64,000 nt of DNA from Rhizobium ruizarguesonis (GTDB lineage Bacteria > Pseudomonadota > Alphaproteobacteria > Rhizobiales > Rhizobiaceae). Position 1 is the first letter of the stretch. Each line of letters opens with the position of its first letter. The position numbers were made by a program, and so were the translations under genes. The stretch lies in assembly GCF_012349115.1 (NCBI RefSeq), contig NZ_PQIG01000085.1, positions 1 to 64,000 on the forward strand, in the 5' to 3' direction. Shown one piece after another: positions 55,754 to 64,000 of the stretch. The notes under the pieces are model-generated. The model made no database searches. It was not told the DNA's origin and saw nothing but the letters and a program-made list of their open reading frames with translations.

Positions 55754-56698
55754 ATGACCATTGCTTTCACTTTTCCCGGCCAGGGCAGTCAGGCCGTCGG
55801 CATGGGCAAGGATCTCGCCGAGAATTTTGCCGAAGCCCGAGCCGTCTTCGAAGAGGTCGATGAGGCGCTCGGTGAAAAGCTTTCGGACGTCATGTTCAAC
55901 GGTCCCGAGGATACGTTGACCTTGACGGCGAACGCCCAGCCGGCGCTGATGGCCGTCTCGATCGCCGTTGTTCGCGTTCTGGAAGCCAAAGGGTTGGATC
56001 TGAAGTCGAAGGTCGCTTACGTCGCCGGCCACTCGCTCGGCGAATATTCGGCACTTTGCGCCGCCGGTACCTTTTCGCTCGCCGATACCGCGCGGCTGCT
56101 GCGCATTCGCGGCAATGCCATGCAGGCGGCTGTTCCTGTCGGCGTCGGCGCCATGGCCGCGATCATCGGCCTCGAACATGCCGACGTCGTTGCCGTCTGC
56201 GAGGCAGCCACCGCTGTCGGCGCCTGCCAGATCGCTAACGACAATGGCGGCGGCCAGATCGTCATCTCGGGCGAGAAGGCAGCCGTCGAAAAGGCCGCCG
56301 GCCTCGCGACCGACAAGGGCGCCAAGCGCGCCATTCTGCTGCCGGTCTCCGCTCCGTTCCATTCGACACTGATGGCGCCGGCCGCCGACGCCATGCGCGA
56401 AGCACTGGCAATGGTTTCAAAATCCGATCCCATCGTGCCCCTCATTGCAAATGTCCGTGCCGCCCCCGTGACAGCCGCCGACGAGATCGCCAGCCTCCTG
56501 GTCGAGCAGGTGACCGGTCAGGTCCGCTGGCGCGAGACGGTGGAGTGGTTCGCTGGAAATGGCGTCACGACGCTTTATGAACTCGGTTCCGGCAAGGTGC
56601 TGACCGGCCTTGCCCGCCGCATCGACAAGACGATCAACGGCATCTCCGTCAACGGTCCGGCGGATATCGACGCGGCCGTCGCCGCCCTCATGGCCTGA
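55754..56698 (+). CDS. fabD: Malonyl-CoA:ACP transacylase
   Basis: 314 residues. It moves malonyl from CoA to acyl carrier protein for fatty-acid elongation. GQGSQ at 10-14, the nucleophile Ser94 in AGHSLGEYSAL and the His in APFHSTLM near residue 200 are all present, with QIVISG and VTGQVRW further on. First gene of the fab cluster, 214 bp from the divergent reductase, so the promoter should be there. Confidence 0.97.
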   Translation: MTIAFTFPGQGSQAVGMGKDLAENFAEARAVFEEVDEALGEKLSDVMFNGPEDTLTLTANAQPALMAVSIAVVRVLEAKGLDLKSKVAYVAGHSLGEYSALCAAGTFSLADTARLLRIRGNAMQAAVPVGVGAMAAIIGLEHADVVAVCEAATAVGACQIANDNGGGQIVISGEKAAVEKAAGLATDKGAKRAILLPVSAPFHSTLMAPAADAMREALAMVSKSDPIVPLIANVRAAPVTAADEIASLLVEQVTGQVRWRETVEWFAGNGVTTLYELGSGKVLTGLARRIDKTINGISVNGPADIDAAVAALMA

Positions 56699-56709
56699 TT
56701 GGTATCCCC

Positions 56710-56729
56710 GGACACCGGATTTGGTGTCC
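56710..56729 (+). other. Small hairpin between fabD and fabG
   Basis: GGACACC (56710-56716) with GGTGTCC (56723-56729), six-base loop and no T run. It is 12 bases after the fabD stop and eight before the fabG Shine-Dalgarno; a possible processing or stability element. Confidence 0.4.
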
Positions 56730-56749
56730 CTGATATAAGGAACGTTTCC

Positions 56750-57487
56750 ATGCTCGATCTCTCCGGCCGCAAGGCTCTCGTCACAGGCGCATCGGGCGGT
56801 ATTGGCGAGGAAATCGCCCGCCTTCTTCATAAGCAGGGCGCCATCGTCGGCCTGCACGGCACCCGTGTCGAGAAGCTGGAAGCGCTAGCGGCCGAACTCG
56901 GCGAGCGCGTCAAGATCTTCCCGGCCAACCTGTCCGACCGCGATGAGGTCAAGGCGCTCGGCCAGAAGGCCGAGGCCGACCTTGAAGGCGTCGACATCCT
57001 CGTCAACAATGCCGGCATCACCCGCGACGGCCTGTTCGTGCGCATGAGCGACGAGGACTGGGACAGCGTCCTCGAAGTGAATCTGACATCGACCTTCCGC
57101 CTGACGCGCGAATTGACGCATCCGATGATGCGCCGCCGCTATGGCCGCATCATCAACATCACCTCCATCGTCGGCGTCACCGGCAATCCGGGCCAGGCCA
57201 ATTACTGCGCCTCCAAGGCCGGTATGATCGGCTTCACCAAGTCCCTGGCGCAGGAAATTGCCACCCGCAACGTGACGGTCAACTGCGTCGCACCGGGCTT
57301 CATCGAGAGCGCCATGACCGGCAAGCTGAACGACAAGCAGAAGGAAGCGATCATGGGAGCGATCCCGATGAAGCGCATGGGCACGGGCGGCGAGGTCGCT
57401 TCGGCGGTTGCTTACCTCGCGTCCTCCGAGGCTGCCTATATGACCGGCCAGACGCTGCACGTAAACGGCGGCATGGCGATGATCTGA
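56750..57487 (+). CDS. fabG: 3-oxoacyl-[ACP] reductase
   Basis: 245 residues, SDR-fold NADPH reductase of the fatty-acid elongation cycle. Cofactor motif TGASGGIG; NNAG in ILVNNAGITRDG; catalytic Ser in NITSIVG; Tyr and Lys in QANYCASKAG. AAGGAA lies eight bases before ATG 56750. The position between fabD and acpP is conserved and supports FabG over a general SDR. Confidence 0.97.
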   Translation: MLDLSGRKALVTGASGGIGEEIARLLHKQGAIVGLHGTRVEKLEALAAELGERVKIFPANLSDRDEVKALGQKAEADLEGVDILVNNAGITRDGLFVRMSDEDWDSVLEVNLTSTFRLTRELTHPMMRRRYGRIINITSIVGVTGNPGQANYCASKAGMIGFTKSLAQEIATRNVTVNCVAPGFIESAMTGKLNDKQKEAIMGAIPMKRMGTGGEVASAVAYLASSEAAYMTGQTLHVNGGMAMI

Positions 57488-57548
57488 AACGACAAACCGT
57501 TGGCATGGGAATATTTCCGCCAATAGCATGTTGAGCAATCACGAAGCG

Positions 57549-57578
57549 TTGATTTTCTGGCTTTGCGGCAGACATAAA
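57549..57578 (+). promoter_or_regulatory. Possible acpP promoter
   Basis: TTGATT (57549-57554), 18-bp spacer, CATAAA (57573-57578). The fit is only fair. The 286-bp gap between fabG and acpP and the high demand for AcpP argue that a separate promoter exists somewhere here. Confidence 0.35.
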
Positions 57579-57773
57579 GCATGTTAAGCGGGCCATGACT
57601 GTGAACAGTCGTCCCGAGAAAGCAGACGAACCGGCGGGCTTTTTGCAAGCCTGGAACATCTCTGAAGCCGGGTAAACGAGTTTGCCGAGGATGTCTGAAA
57701 ACATCGCAGGCTGAAACAGGGTAGGGGTGCCGCAACGGCATTCCGATCAGGACATAAGGTCGAGGAAACCGAC

Positions 57774-58010
57774 ATGAGCGATATCGCAGAACGCGTAAAG
57801 AAAATTGTTATTGATCATCTTGGCGTCGATGCCGACAAGGTCGTCGAGAGCGCCAGCTTTATCGACGATCTAGGCGCTGACTCGCTCGACACGGTCGAAC
57901 TTGTCATGGCTTTCGAAGAAGAATTCGGCGTTGAAATTCCTGACGACGCTGCCGACTCGATCCTGACGGTCGGCGATGCCGTGAAGTTTATTGAGAAGGC
58001 CCAGGCCTGA
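57774..58010 (+). CDS. acpP: Acyl carrier protein
   Basis: 78 residues, acidic four-helix carrier of fatty acyl chains. The phosphopantetheine serine is Ser37 in LGADSLDTVEL, the site modified by AcpS (9873-10277). FEEEFGVEIPDD is typical of helix III. A terminator 16 bases downstream suggests most transcripts stop before fabF. Confidence 0.98.
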   Translation: MSDIAERVKKIVIDHLGVDADKVVESASFIDDLGADSLDTVELVMAFEEEFGVEIPDDAADSILTVGDAVKFIEKAQA

Positions 58011-58025
58011 TCCTGTGAATTTGAG

Positions 58026-58058
58026 AAAGGGCGGGCCTGGAGTCCGCCCTTTTCTTTT
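58026..58058 (+). terminator. Terminator after acpP
   Basis: AAAGGGCGG (58026-58034) with CCGCCCTTT (58044-58052), nine-base loop, then TCTTTTC. It lies between acpP and fabF, so fabF is served by read-through or its own promoter. Confidence 0.8.
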
Positions 58059-58102
58059 CGGCATATTTCTCCATAGAACATAAGAGACGGGGAAAGCACG
58101 CG

Positions 58103-59365
58103 ATGAGACGTGTCGTCATCACCGGTACCGGCATGGTATCACCCTTGGGATGCGGAACAGAGGTGACGTGGTCGCGGCTGCTTGCCGGCCAGAACGGCGC
58201 CCGCCTCGTCACCGAATTCGAGGTTGATGACCTTCCCGCCAAGATCGCCTGTCGTATCCCTGTCGGTAACGGCACCGACGGCACCTTCAATGTCGATCAG
58301 TGGATGGAGCCGAAGGAGCAACGCAAGGTCGATCCCTTCATCATCTACGGCATGGCCGCCGCCGACATGGCGCTCGCCGATGCCGGCTGGCATCCCGAAA
58401 CCGATGAGGACCAGATCGCCACCGGTGTGCTGATTGGCTCCGGCATCGGCGGCATCGAAGGCATTGTCGAGGCGGGTTACACCTTGCGCGACAAAGGCCC
58501 GCGCCGCATCTCCCCTTTCTTCATTCCCGGCCGCCTGATCAATCTTGTCTCCGGCCAGGTCTCGATCCGCCACAAGCTGCGCGGACCCAATCATTCGGTC
58601 GTCACCGCCTGCTCGACGGGTGCGCATGCGATCGGCGATGCCGCACGGCTGATCGCGCTCGGCGACGCCGACGTCATGGTCGCCGGCGGCACGGAATCCC
58701 CGGTCAGCCGCATTTCGCTTGCAGGCTTTGCCGCCTGCAAGGCGCTGTCGACCCAGCACAATGACGACCCGAAGAAAGCGTCGCGTCCCTATGACCGCGA
58801 CCGCGACGGCTTCGTCATGGGCGAGGGCGCCGGCATCGTCGTGCTCGAAGAACTGGAACATGCCAAGGCGCGCGGCGCCAGGATCTATGCTGAAATCGTC
58901 GGCTACGGCCTGTCGGGCGATGCCTATCACATCACCGCACCCTCCGAAGACGGCGAGGGTGCCGGCCGCTGTATGGCGATGGCGCTGAAGCGCGCCGGGC
59001 TGACACCGTCCGATATTGATTACATCAATGCTCACGGTACCTCGACCATGGCCGACACGATCGAACTTGGCGCCGTCGAACGGCTGGTCGGCAATGCGGC
59101 GTCGAAGATCTCCATGTCCTCGACCAAGTCAGCGACAGGACACCTTCTCGGTGCTGCAGGCGCCATCGAGGCGATCTTCACCACGCTCGCCATCCGCGAC
59201 AATATCGCGCCGCCGACGCTCAATCTCGACAATCCCGAACGTGAGACGGCGATCGATCTTGTTCCGCACAAGGCGCGTGAGCGGGAAATCAATGTGGCGC
59301 TGTCCAACTCGTTCGGATTCGGTGGCACGAACGCGTCGCTCGTACTGCGCCGTTACGCGCAATAA
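58103..59365 (+). CDS. fabF: Beta-ketoacyl-ACP synthase II
   Basis: 420 residues, condensing enzyme of fatty-acid elongation. The catalytic triad is Cys170 in VVTACSTGAHAIG, His in NAHGTSTMADT and His in SATGHLLGAAGA; the C terminus SNSFGFGGTNASLVL is typical of KAS II. ATG 58103 gives the MRRVVITGTG start. The position after acpP is conserved. Confidence 0.97.
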   Translation: MRRVVITGTGMVSPLGCGTEVTWSRLLAGQNGARLVTEFEVDDLPAKIACRIPVGNGTDGTFNVDQWMEPKEQRKVDPFIIYGMAAADMALADAGWHPETDEDQIATGVLIGSGIGGIEGIVEAGYTLRDKGPRRISPFFIPGRLINLVSGQVSIRHKLRGPNHSVVTACSTGAHAIGDAARLIALGDADVMVAGGTESPVSRISLAGFAACKALSTQHNDDPKKASRPYDRDRDGFVMGEGAGIVVLEELEHAKARGARIYAEIVGYGLSGDAYHITAPSEDGEGAGRCMAMALKRAGLTPSDIDYINAHGTSTMADTIELGAVERLVGNAASKISMSSTKSATGHLLGAAGAIEAIFTTLAIRDNIAPPTLNLDNPERETAIDLVPHKAREREINVALSNSFGFGGTNASLVLRRYAQ

Positions 59366-59546
59366 GAGTCCTGTAAGCGGTGTAACGGGTGCCCCTTACG
59401 CCGACCGGCCGGTCCTCTATGCTGCGTAGCAGGGCGTGCGAAAGCACAACGACCGGCAACGGCGTCGTTGAACGGCGGCAGAACCTGCTTTTGCCGCATT
59501 GCTTCGCGAAATAGCGAAGTGAGGGTCAAGTTTTAGAGGATTGCCG

Positions 59547-60764
59547 GTGAGCGATACGACGAACCAGAGCAACGATACCCAGGCGCAGAAGGGACCGATC
59601 ATCCCGAAGTCGCCGAGCGAAGCCCTGCGTCCTGAGCGCGTTCCGGAGCCGCCGAAGCGGTCCAAGAAAGCCCGCGGCCAGGTCGTTCTTTTCCTGAACT
59701 TCATCATGACGATGGCGGTTCTGGTCTGCGTCGTCGCCGTCATCGGCTTCTATTACGCCACATCGACCTACCGGAATCCCGGTCCGCTGCAGACCAACAC
59801 CAATTTCATCGTCCGCAACGGCGCTGGTCTGACCGAAATCGCCTCGAACCTCGAGCGCAACGCGATCATCAGCGATGCCCGCATCTTCCGCTATCTCACG
59901 GCAACGCATCTGTCTGCGGGTGAGAGCCTCAAGGCGGGTGAATACGAGATCAAGGCGAGGGCTTCCATGAGCGATATCATGGAGCTTCTGAAATCGGGCA
60001 AGTCCATTCTCTATTCCGTTTCCTTCCCCGAGGGCTTGACGGTCCGCCAGATGTTCGACCGCATGCTGCAGGATACTGTGCTGGAAGGCGACTTGCCGGC
60101 CGCACTGCCGGCCGAGGGCAGCCTTCGTCCGGATACCTACAAATTCTCGCGCGGCACCAAGCGCTCGGAAATCATCGACCAGATGGCGGCTGCGCAGCAG
60201 AAGCTCGTCGATCAGATCTGGGACAAGCGCGACTCCTCGCTGCCGCTCCGATCCAAGGAGGAATTCGTGGCACTCGCCTCGATCGTCGAAAAGGAAACTG
60301 GCGTTCCCGACGAGCGTGCGCATGTCGCCTCCGTTTTTCTGAACCGGCTCGGCAAGGGCATGCGCCTGCAGTCTGATCCGACGATTATTTACGGCCTCTT
60401 CGGCGGCGAAGGCAAACCGGCCGACCGGCCGATCTACCAGTCGGACCTGAAGCGGGATACACCTTACAACACCTATGTCATCAAGGGTCTGCCGCCGACG
60501 CCGATCGCCAATCCCGGCAAGGATGCGCTGGAAGCCGTCGCCAATCCCTGGAAGACGCAGGACCTCTATTTCGTCGCTGACGGCACTGGTGGCCATGTTT
60601 TCGCCGCCACGCTCGAGGAGCACAATGCCAACGTCAAGCGCTGGCGCAAGCTCGAGGCCGACAAGGGTTCGGACCCGAACATCGCAGTCGACGGCCAGCC
60701 GGAAGAGCAGCCGGCGGATAGTGGCGCGACCGTCGTGCCGCCGAAGAAAAAGAAGATCAACTGA
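59547..60764 (+). CDS. mltG: Endolytic transglycosylase MltG
   Basis: 405 residues. Inner-membrane enzyme that cuts nascent peptidoglycan and so sets glycan chain length. A cytoplasmic Pro/Lys-rich N terminus (about 1-45), one transmembrane helix (about 46-70), a LysM-like region (NFIVRNGAGLTEIASNLERN) and the YceG catalytic domain with Glu in ASIVEKETGV and DPTIIYGL follow. GTG 59547 is the start, with GAGGA six bases before; TTG 59541 also keeps the frame. A small CTTCGC/GCGAAG hairpin (59503-59520) lies just upstream. Confidence 0.95.
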   Translation: MSDTTNQSNDTQAQKGPIIPKSPSEALRPERVPEPPKRSKKARGQVVLFLNFIMTMAVLVCVVAVIGFYYATSTYRNPGPLQTNTNFIVRNGAGLTEIASNLERNAIISDARIFRYLTATHLSAGESLKAGEYEIKARASMSDIMELLKSGKSILYSVSFPEGLTVRQMFDRMLQDTVLEGDLPAALPAEGSLRPDTYKFSRGTKRSEIIDQMAAAQQKLVDQIWDKRDSSLPLRSKEEFVALASIVEKETGVPDERAHVASVFLNRLGKGMRLQSDPTIIYGLFGGEGKPADRPIYQSDLKRDTPYNTYVIKGLPPTPIANPGKDALEAVANPWKTQDLYFVADGTGGHVFAATLEEHNANVKRWRKLEADKGSDPNIAVDGQPEEQPADSGATVVPPKKKKIN

Positions 60765-60782
60765 TACTTTCGGGAGGCTCGC

Positions 60783-61670
60783 ATGGCTTTGCAGTCCATG
60801 ACCGGTTTTGCGCGGCGCGAGGGAACGAGCGGCCGCTGGCGCTGGGCATGGGAATTGCGCTCGGTCAACGGCAAGGGCCTCGACCTGCGCCTACGCCTGC
60901 CGCCCGGCCTCGAACGCATGGAGGCAGAGGTCCGCCGTCTCGCCGGCGAAAGCTTCAGCCGCGGCAACCTGCAGGCATCGCTATCCGTCACCGCGGACGA
61001 GAACCGTTTCGAGGCGGTGTTGAACAAGGAGGCGCTTGCCGCCGTGCTGGCCATGCGCGAGCAGTTGGACGGTGTCATCGATCCGGCGCCGCTGAAGCTC
61101 GATACGCTGCTTCTGGTGCGCGGCATCGTCGAATTCCGCGAAAGCGAGGATGGCGAGGAGGCGCTTGCTGCCCGTGACGCCGATATCGCTGCCGGCCTGC
61201 TGGCCGCGCTTGCCGATCTGAGAGCAATGCGCGAACAGGAAGGTTCGGCGCTGGCCCGCATTCTTCACGACCATGTCACGACGATCGAAGGCCTGACACG
61301 GACGATCGACGTCGATCCGTCGCGCTCGCCACAGGAGATCGCCGCGCGGCTGGTCGCGCAAGTCGCCTTGTTGATGGACGGCATGGCCGCACTCGACCGC
61401 GACAGACTGCATGCCGAAGCCGCACTGTTGGCGACCAAGGCGGATTTGCGTGAGGAAATCGATCGTCTTAAGGCTCATATCGCCGCAGCGCGCGATCTTT
61501 TGGTGAAAGGTGGCCCTGCCGGTCGCCGCCTGGACTTCCTTGCACAGGAATTTAACCGCGAATCGAATACCATCTGCTCGAAGTCGAATGCTTCGGCAGT
61601 CACCGCTGCCGGCATCGAGTTGAAAGTCGTGATCGACCAGTTCCGCGAGCAGGTCCAGAATTTGGAGTAA
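60783..61670 (+). CDS. yicC: YicC-family endoribonuclease
   Basis: 295 residues. The YicC N-terminal domain (MALQSMTGFARREG, WELRSVNGKGLDLRLRLP, SRGNLQASL) and C-terminal DUF1732 (GRRLDFLAQEFNRESNTICSKS, ELKVVIDQFREQVQN) are both clear. E. coli YicC is an RNase reported to act on the small RNA RyhB; the target here is unknown. Its position 18 bp after mltG and three bases before gmk indicates an operon. Confidence 0.95.
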   Translation: MALQSMTGFARREGTSGRWRWAWELRSVNGKGLDLRLRLPPGLERMEAEVRRLAGESFSRGNLQASLSVTADENRFEAVLNKEALAAVLAMREQLDGVIDPAPLKLDTLLLVRGIVEFRESEDGEEALAARDADIAAGLLAALADLRAMREQEGSALARILHDHVTTIEGLTRTIDVDPSRSPQEIAARLVAQVALLMDGMAALDRDRLHAEAALLATKADLREEIDRLKAHIAAARDLLVKGGPAGRRLDFLAQEFNRESNTICSKSNASAVTAAGIELKVVIDQFREQVQNLE

Positions 61671-61673
61671 GAC

Positions 61674-62336
61674 ATGAAACCGGCGAAATCCTCGCCCGTG
61701 CAGATCGCCCGCCGCGGTCTGATGCTTGTCATCTCGTCGCCGTCGGGCGCCGGCAAGTCCACCATCGCGCGCACGCTTCTGGAGACCGACAGGCAGATCG
61801 GCCTTTCCGTCAGCGTCACCACGCGCCAGCGCCGCCCAAGCGAGGTCGAGGCTGTGCATTACCACTTCAAGAGTGTGCGCGAGTTCGAGCGGCTGCGCGA
61901 TAGCGACGCGCTGCTCGAATGGGCTGAGGTGCACGGCAATTTCTACGGCACGCCGCGTGAGCCGGTCGAGCAGGCCATGGCTGAAGGCCGCGACATGCTC
62001 TTCGATATCGACTGGCAGGGCGCCCAGCAATTGCAGGAGAAGATGTCGGCCGACGTTGTCTCGATCTTCGTGCTGCCGCCGACCATGACCGAGCTGCAGT
62101 CGCGGCTGCACCGTCGTGCCGAGGATTCCGAAGAGGTCATCCAGACGCGCCTCGCCAACAGCCGCGCCGAGATCGCCCACTGGCGCGAATACGATTACGT
62201 CATCATTAATGACGACCTCAACGCTGCCTTCGACGCCGTCCAGTCGATCGTCAAGGCCGAACGCCTGCGCCGCGACCGCCGCCATGGCATGTTCGACTTT
62301 GTCCGCGAGCTCTTGGAAGAGACGCCGTCGCTTTAA
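61674..62336 (+). CDS. gmk: Guanylate kinase
   Basis: 220 residues. Phosphorylates GMP to GDP. P-loop SSPSGAGKST at about 19-28, the TTRQRRPSEV and VHYHF GMP-binding segments and the DIDWQGAQQL stretch are typical. It starts three bases after yicC. The downstream spacer to the convergent rsmA is only 47 bp. Confidence 0.97.
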   Translation: MKPAKSSPVQIARRGLMLVISSPSGAGKSTIARTLLETDRQIGLSVSVTTRQRRPSEVEAVHYHFKSVREFERLRDSDALLEWAEVHGNFYGTPREPVEQAMAEGRDMLFDIDWQGAQQLQEKMSADVVSIFVLPPTMTELQSRLHRRAEDSEEVIQTRLANSRAEIAHWREYDYVIINDDLNAAFDAVQSIVKAERLRRDRRHGMFDFVRELLEETPSL

Positions 62337-62383
62337 AACGCGATGCCGGAACGTGCGCGGTTTCGGATGACGTCATCCTGGAT

Positions 62384-63211
62384 TTAAAGGCTGTTCGCCA
62401 ACAGGCAGAATTCCTCGACGGAAAGGGTCTCAGCCCGTCGCGCCGGATCAATCCCGGCCTTGACGAGCAGGCTCTCGCCGCCGAGCGGTTTCAGGCTTTG
62501 GCGCAGCATCTTGCGACGCTGGCCGAAAGCGGCTTGCGTCACTTTTTCCAGATTGGCGACAGCGCAGGGGATGGGGTTTTCGCGGGGGACCAGATGCACG
62601 ACCGTCGACGTCACTTTCGGCGGCGGTGTGAAGGCTTGTGGCGGCACGTCGAAAGCCATGCGTGCTTCCGTCCGCCAACCGCAGAGCACGCCGAGACGGC
62701 CGTAATGGTCGTCGTCTTCGTTGGCGACGATGCGCTCGCCGACCTCCTTCTGGAACATCAGCGTCAGCGACTGCCAGAACGGCGGCCAGGCTTTCGGCAG
62801 CAACCAGTTGACCAAGAGCTGTGTGCCGACATTGTAGGGCAGGTTGGCAATGATCTTGATCGGGCCTTCCGGCGCCAATGTCTCGAAATCCGTTTTCAGC
62901 GCATCGCCTTCGATCACCTCGAGCCTGCCGGGATAATGATCGGCAATCTCAGCGAGCGCCGGCAGGCAGCGTGCATCCCGCTCGATGGCGATAACCTTCC
63001 TGGCGCCGAGCGCCAGGATCGCGCGCGTCAGTCCGCCGGGGCCGGGGCCGACCTCGAAAACGGTCGCCTCATCAAGTGCCCCTGCTGTGCGGGCGATCTT
63101 CTGCGTCAGGTTGAGGTCGAGCAGGAAGTTCTGCCCGAGCGCCTTGCGCGCATCGAGGCCGTGACGCTGGATGACGTCACGAAGCGGCGGCAGGCCATCG
63201 AGTGCTGCCAT
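62384..63211 (-). CDS. rsmA: 16S rRNA dimethyladenosine transferase
   Basis: 275 residues (KsgA). Dimethylates two adenines near the 3' end of 16S rRNA. Visible: GQNFLLD near the N terminus, SAM motif VFEVGPGPGGLT, acidic IAIERDARCLPAL, catalytic NLPYNVGTQLL, and the C-terminal basic domain (FGQRRKMLRQSL). ATG 63211 overlaps the pdxA stop by one base (TGATG), so translation is probably coupled. Confidence 0.97.
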   Translation of the reverse strand: MAALDGLPPLRDVIQRHGLDARKALGQNFLLDLNLTQKIARTAGALDEATVFEVGPGPGGLTRAILALGARKVIAIERDARCLPALAEIADHYPGRLEVIEGDALKTDFETLAPEGPIKIIANLPYNVGTQLLVNWLLPKAWPPFWQSLTLMFQKEVGERIVANEDDDHYGRLGVLCGWRTEARMAFDVPPQAFTPPPKVTSTVVHLVPRENPIPCAVANLEKVTQAAFGQRRKMLRQSLKPLGGESLLVKAGIDPARRAETLSVEEFCLLANSL

Positions 63212-64000
63212 CAGCGGCGGCTTTCCGCACTGCGGCCGAGCAGGGCGGCGAGCTTCAGCGCCGCAACGAGGCTCTGCTCGCGCGCCAGTCCCTTGCCGGC
63301 GATGCCGAAAGCGGTGCCGTGATCCGGCGAGGTGCGCACGAAGGGAAGCCCAAGCGTCACGTTGACGCTGTCGTCGAAACCAAGCGCCTTGGCTGGGATC
63401 AGCGCCTGATCATGATACATGCAGACGGCGACGTCGTATCGCGCCCGCGCCTCGTCATGGAACATCGTGTCGGCGGGCAGGGGACCGATCGCATCGACGC
63501 CCTCGTCGCGCAGGCGCTCGATCGCCGGGCGGATGACCTCCTCGTCCTCCTTGCCGATCGCCCCGCCTTCGCCCGCATGCGGGTTGAGGCCGGCAACGGC
63601 AAGCCGCGGCGCCTCGATGCCGAAGCGCTGCCTCAGGTCTTCATGAGCGATCCGGCAGGTTTCCATGATCAGTTCGCACGTCAGCGCCTGCGGCACATCC
63701 CGGAGCGGAATGTGGATGGTGACGGGAATAGCCCTCAGTTTCGGTCCGGACAGCATCATCACCGGTGTCACCGGCCGGCCGGTCGCCCTGGCGGCGAGAT
63801 CGGCGAGAAATTCTGTATGGCCGGGAAACCGGAAACCCGCCTCGTAGAGTACGGCCTTGGCGATCGGGTTGGTAACGACCGCGAGCGCCTCGCCGTTGAT
63901 GACAAGCGACACGGCTTTTTCGATCGCAGCGATCGTGCCTTTCGCCGTTGCCGCATGCGGCTCGCCAGCCACGACCTCGATGCCGGCCGGTATGGTCATG
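63211..64000 (-). CDS. pdxA: 4-hydroxythreonine-4-phosphate dehydrogenase (partial)
   Basis: The C-terminal roughly 263 residues; the family is about 330-345 long, so the N-terminal 70-80 residues lie beyond the window and the in-frame ATG at 63999 is not the start. It oxidises 4-phosphohydroxy-threonine in pyridoxal phosphate synthesis. Conserved segments are PGHTEFLAD, NPHAGEGGAIGKEDEE (metal-binding His), MYHDQALIPAK, and TSPDHGTAFGIAG. It is directly upstream of rsmA with a one-base overlap, a common pdxA-rsmA pair. Confidence 0.95.
   Translation of the reverse strand, partial: MTIPAGIEVVAGEPHAATAKGTIAAIEKAVSLVINGEALAVVTNPIAKAVLYEAGFRFPGHTEFLADLAARATGRPVTPVMMLSGPKLRAIPVTIHIPLRDVPQALTCELIMETCRIAHEDLRQRFGIEAPRLAVAGLNPHAGEGGAIGKEDEEVIRPAIERLRDEGVDAIGPLPADTMFHDEARARYDVAVCMYHDQALIPAKALGFDDSVNVTLGLPFVRTSPDHGTAFGIAGKGLAREQSLVAALKLAALLGRSAESRR

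Noticed and set aside
1..64000. tRNA, rRNA, insertion sequence, prophage or defence island
   Set aside because: Looked for on both strands by eye; no cloverleaf, transposase, integrase, restriction or toxin-antitoxin signature was seen. Small structured RNAs could still be missed without a covariance search.

Overview
The window reads as a stretch of housekeeping chromosome from an alphaproteobacterium of the Rhizobiaceae, most likely Rhizobium of the leguminosarum/etli group. This is inferred from four things. The gene order is rhizobial (rpoZ-rsh, acpS-lepB-rnc-era-recO, fabD-fabG-acpP-fabF-mltG-yicC-gmk, rpsF-rpsR-DUF2232-rplI, radA-cvpA-purF). There is a single bifunctional RelA/SpoT protein of 744 residues. 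Many short palindromic intergenic elements resemble the RIME-type mosaics known from rhizobia. Coding density is high and GC-rich. I see no rRNA, tRNA, CRISPR array, insertion sequence or prophage, so this is core rather than accessory DNA.

Layout. 1-9.8 kb: the end of a probable porin gene, an alpha/beta hydrolase, a lytic transglycosylase, dapA, smpB, a NYN-domain protein, rpoZ, the ppGpp synthetase/hydrolase rsh, a 49-residue DUF3563 protein and a DUF2062 membrane protein. 9.8-15.2 kb: acpS-lepB-rnc-era-recO, interrupted by a Crp/Fnr regulator and a stand-alone FATGUY-type receiver. 15.2-28.1 kb: metabolic and signalling singletons (two aldo/keto reductases in the window, MOSC, HD, GGDEF-EAL, EF-hand protein, sodC, MscS channel), a translationally coupled ygfZ/HD/phosphatase operon, three conserved hypothetical genes, Nudix, YnfA and YedK/HMCES genes, and a 46-residue small protein.

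28.4-43 kb: phospholipid genes pssA and psd, an Atm1-type ABC exporter, a large LysM envelope protein, a LOG-family gene, rarD, cimA, then the tightly overlapped cysS-GFA-GFA-GFA-pip operon and a GH25 lysozyme. 43-55.5 kb: an SDR, purF, cvpA, radA, a LysE-type exporter, alr, dnaB, and the ribosomal operon rpsF-rpsR-DUF2232-rplI. 55.7-64 kb: the fatty-acid synthesis cluster followed by mltG, yicC and gmk, then rsmA and a truncated pdxA on the opposite strand.

The most interesting signals are regulatory. A strong promoter upstream of rsh fires directly into a perfect terminator-like hairpin. The Shine-Dalgarno sequence of cysS can pair with an upstream 10-base complement. A terminator hairpin sits 11 bases before alr. 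A leader of roughly 210 nt precedes rpsF. There is a full CtrA-type box upstream of the EF-hand gene, and an exact general-stress (EcfG/RpoE2) promoter before sodC. Several genes shorter than 50 codons (DUF3563 gene, 27974-28114 and 36226-36330) are supported by ribosome binding sites or family resemblance. The intergenic repeats form an evident mosaic family, one copy of which supplies the stop codon of psd. I did not find a convincing new defence or mobile system.
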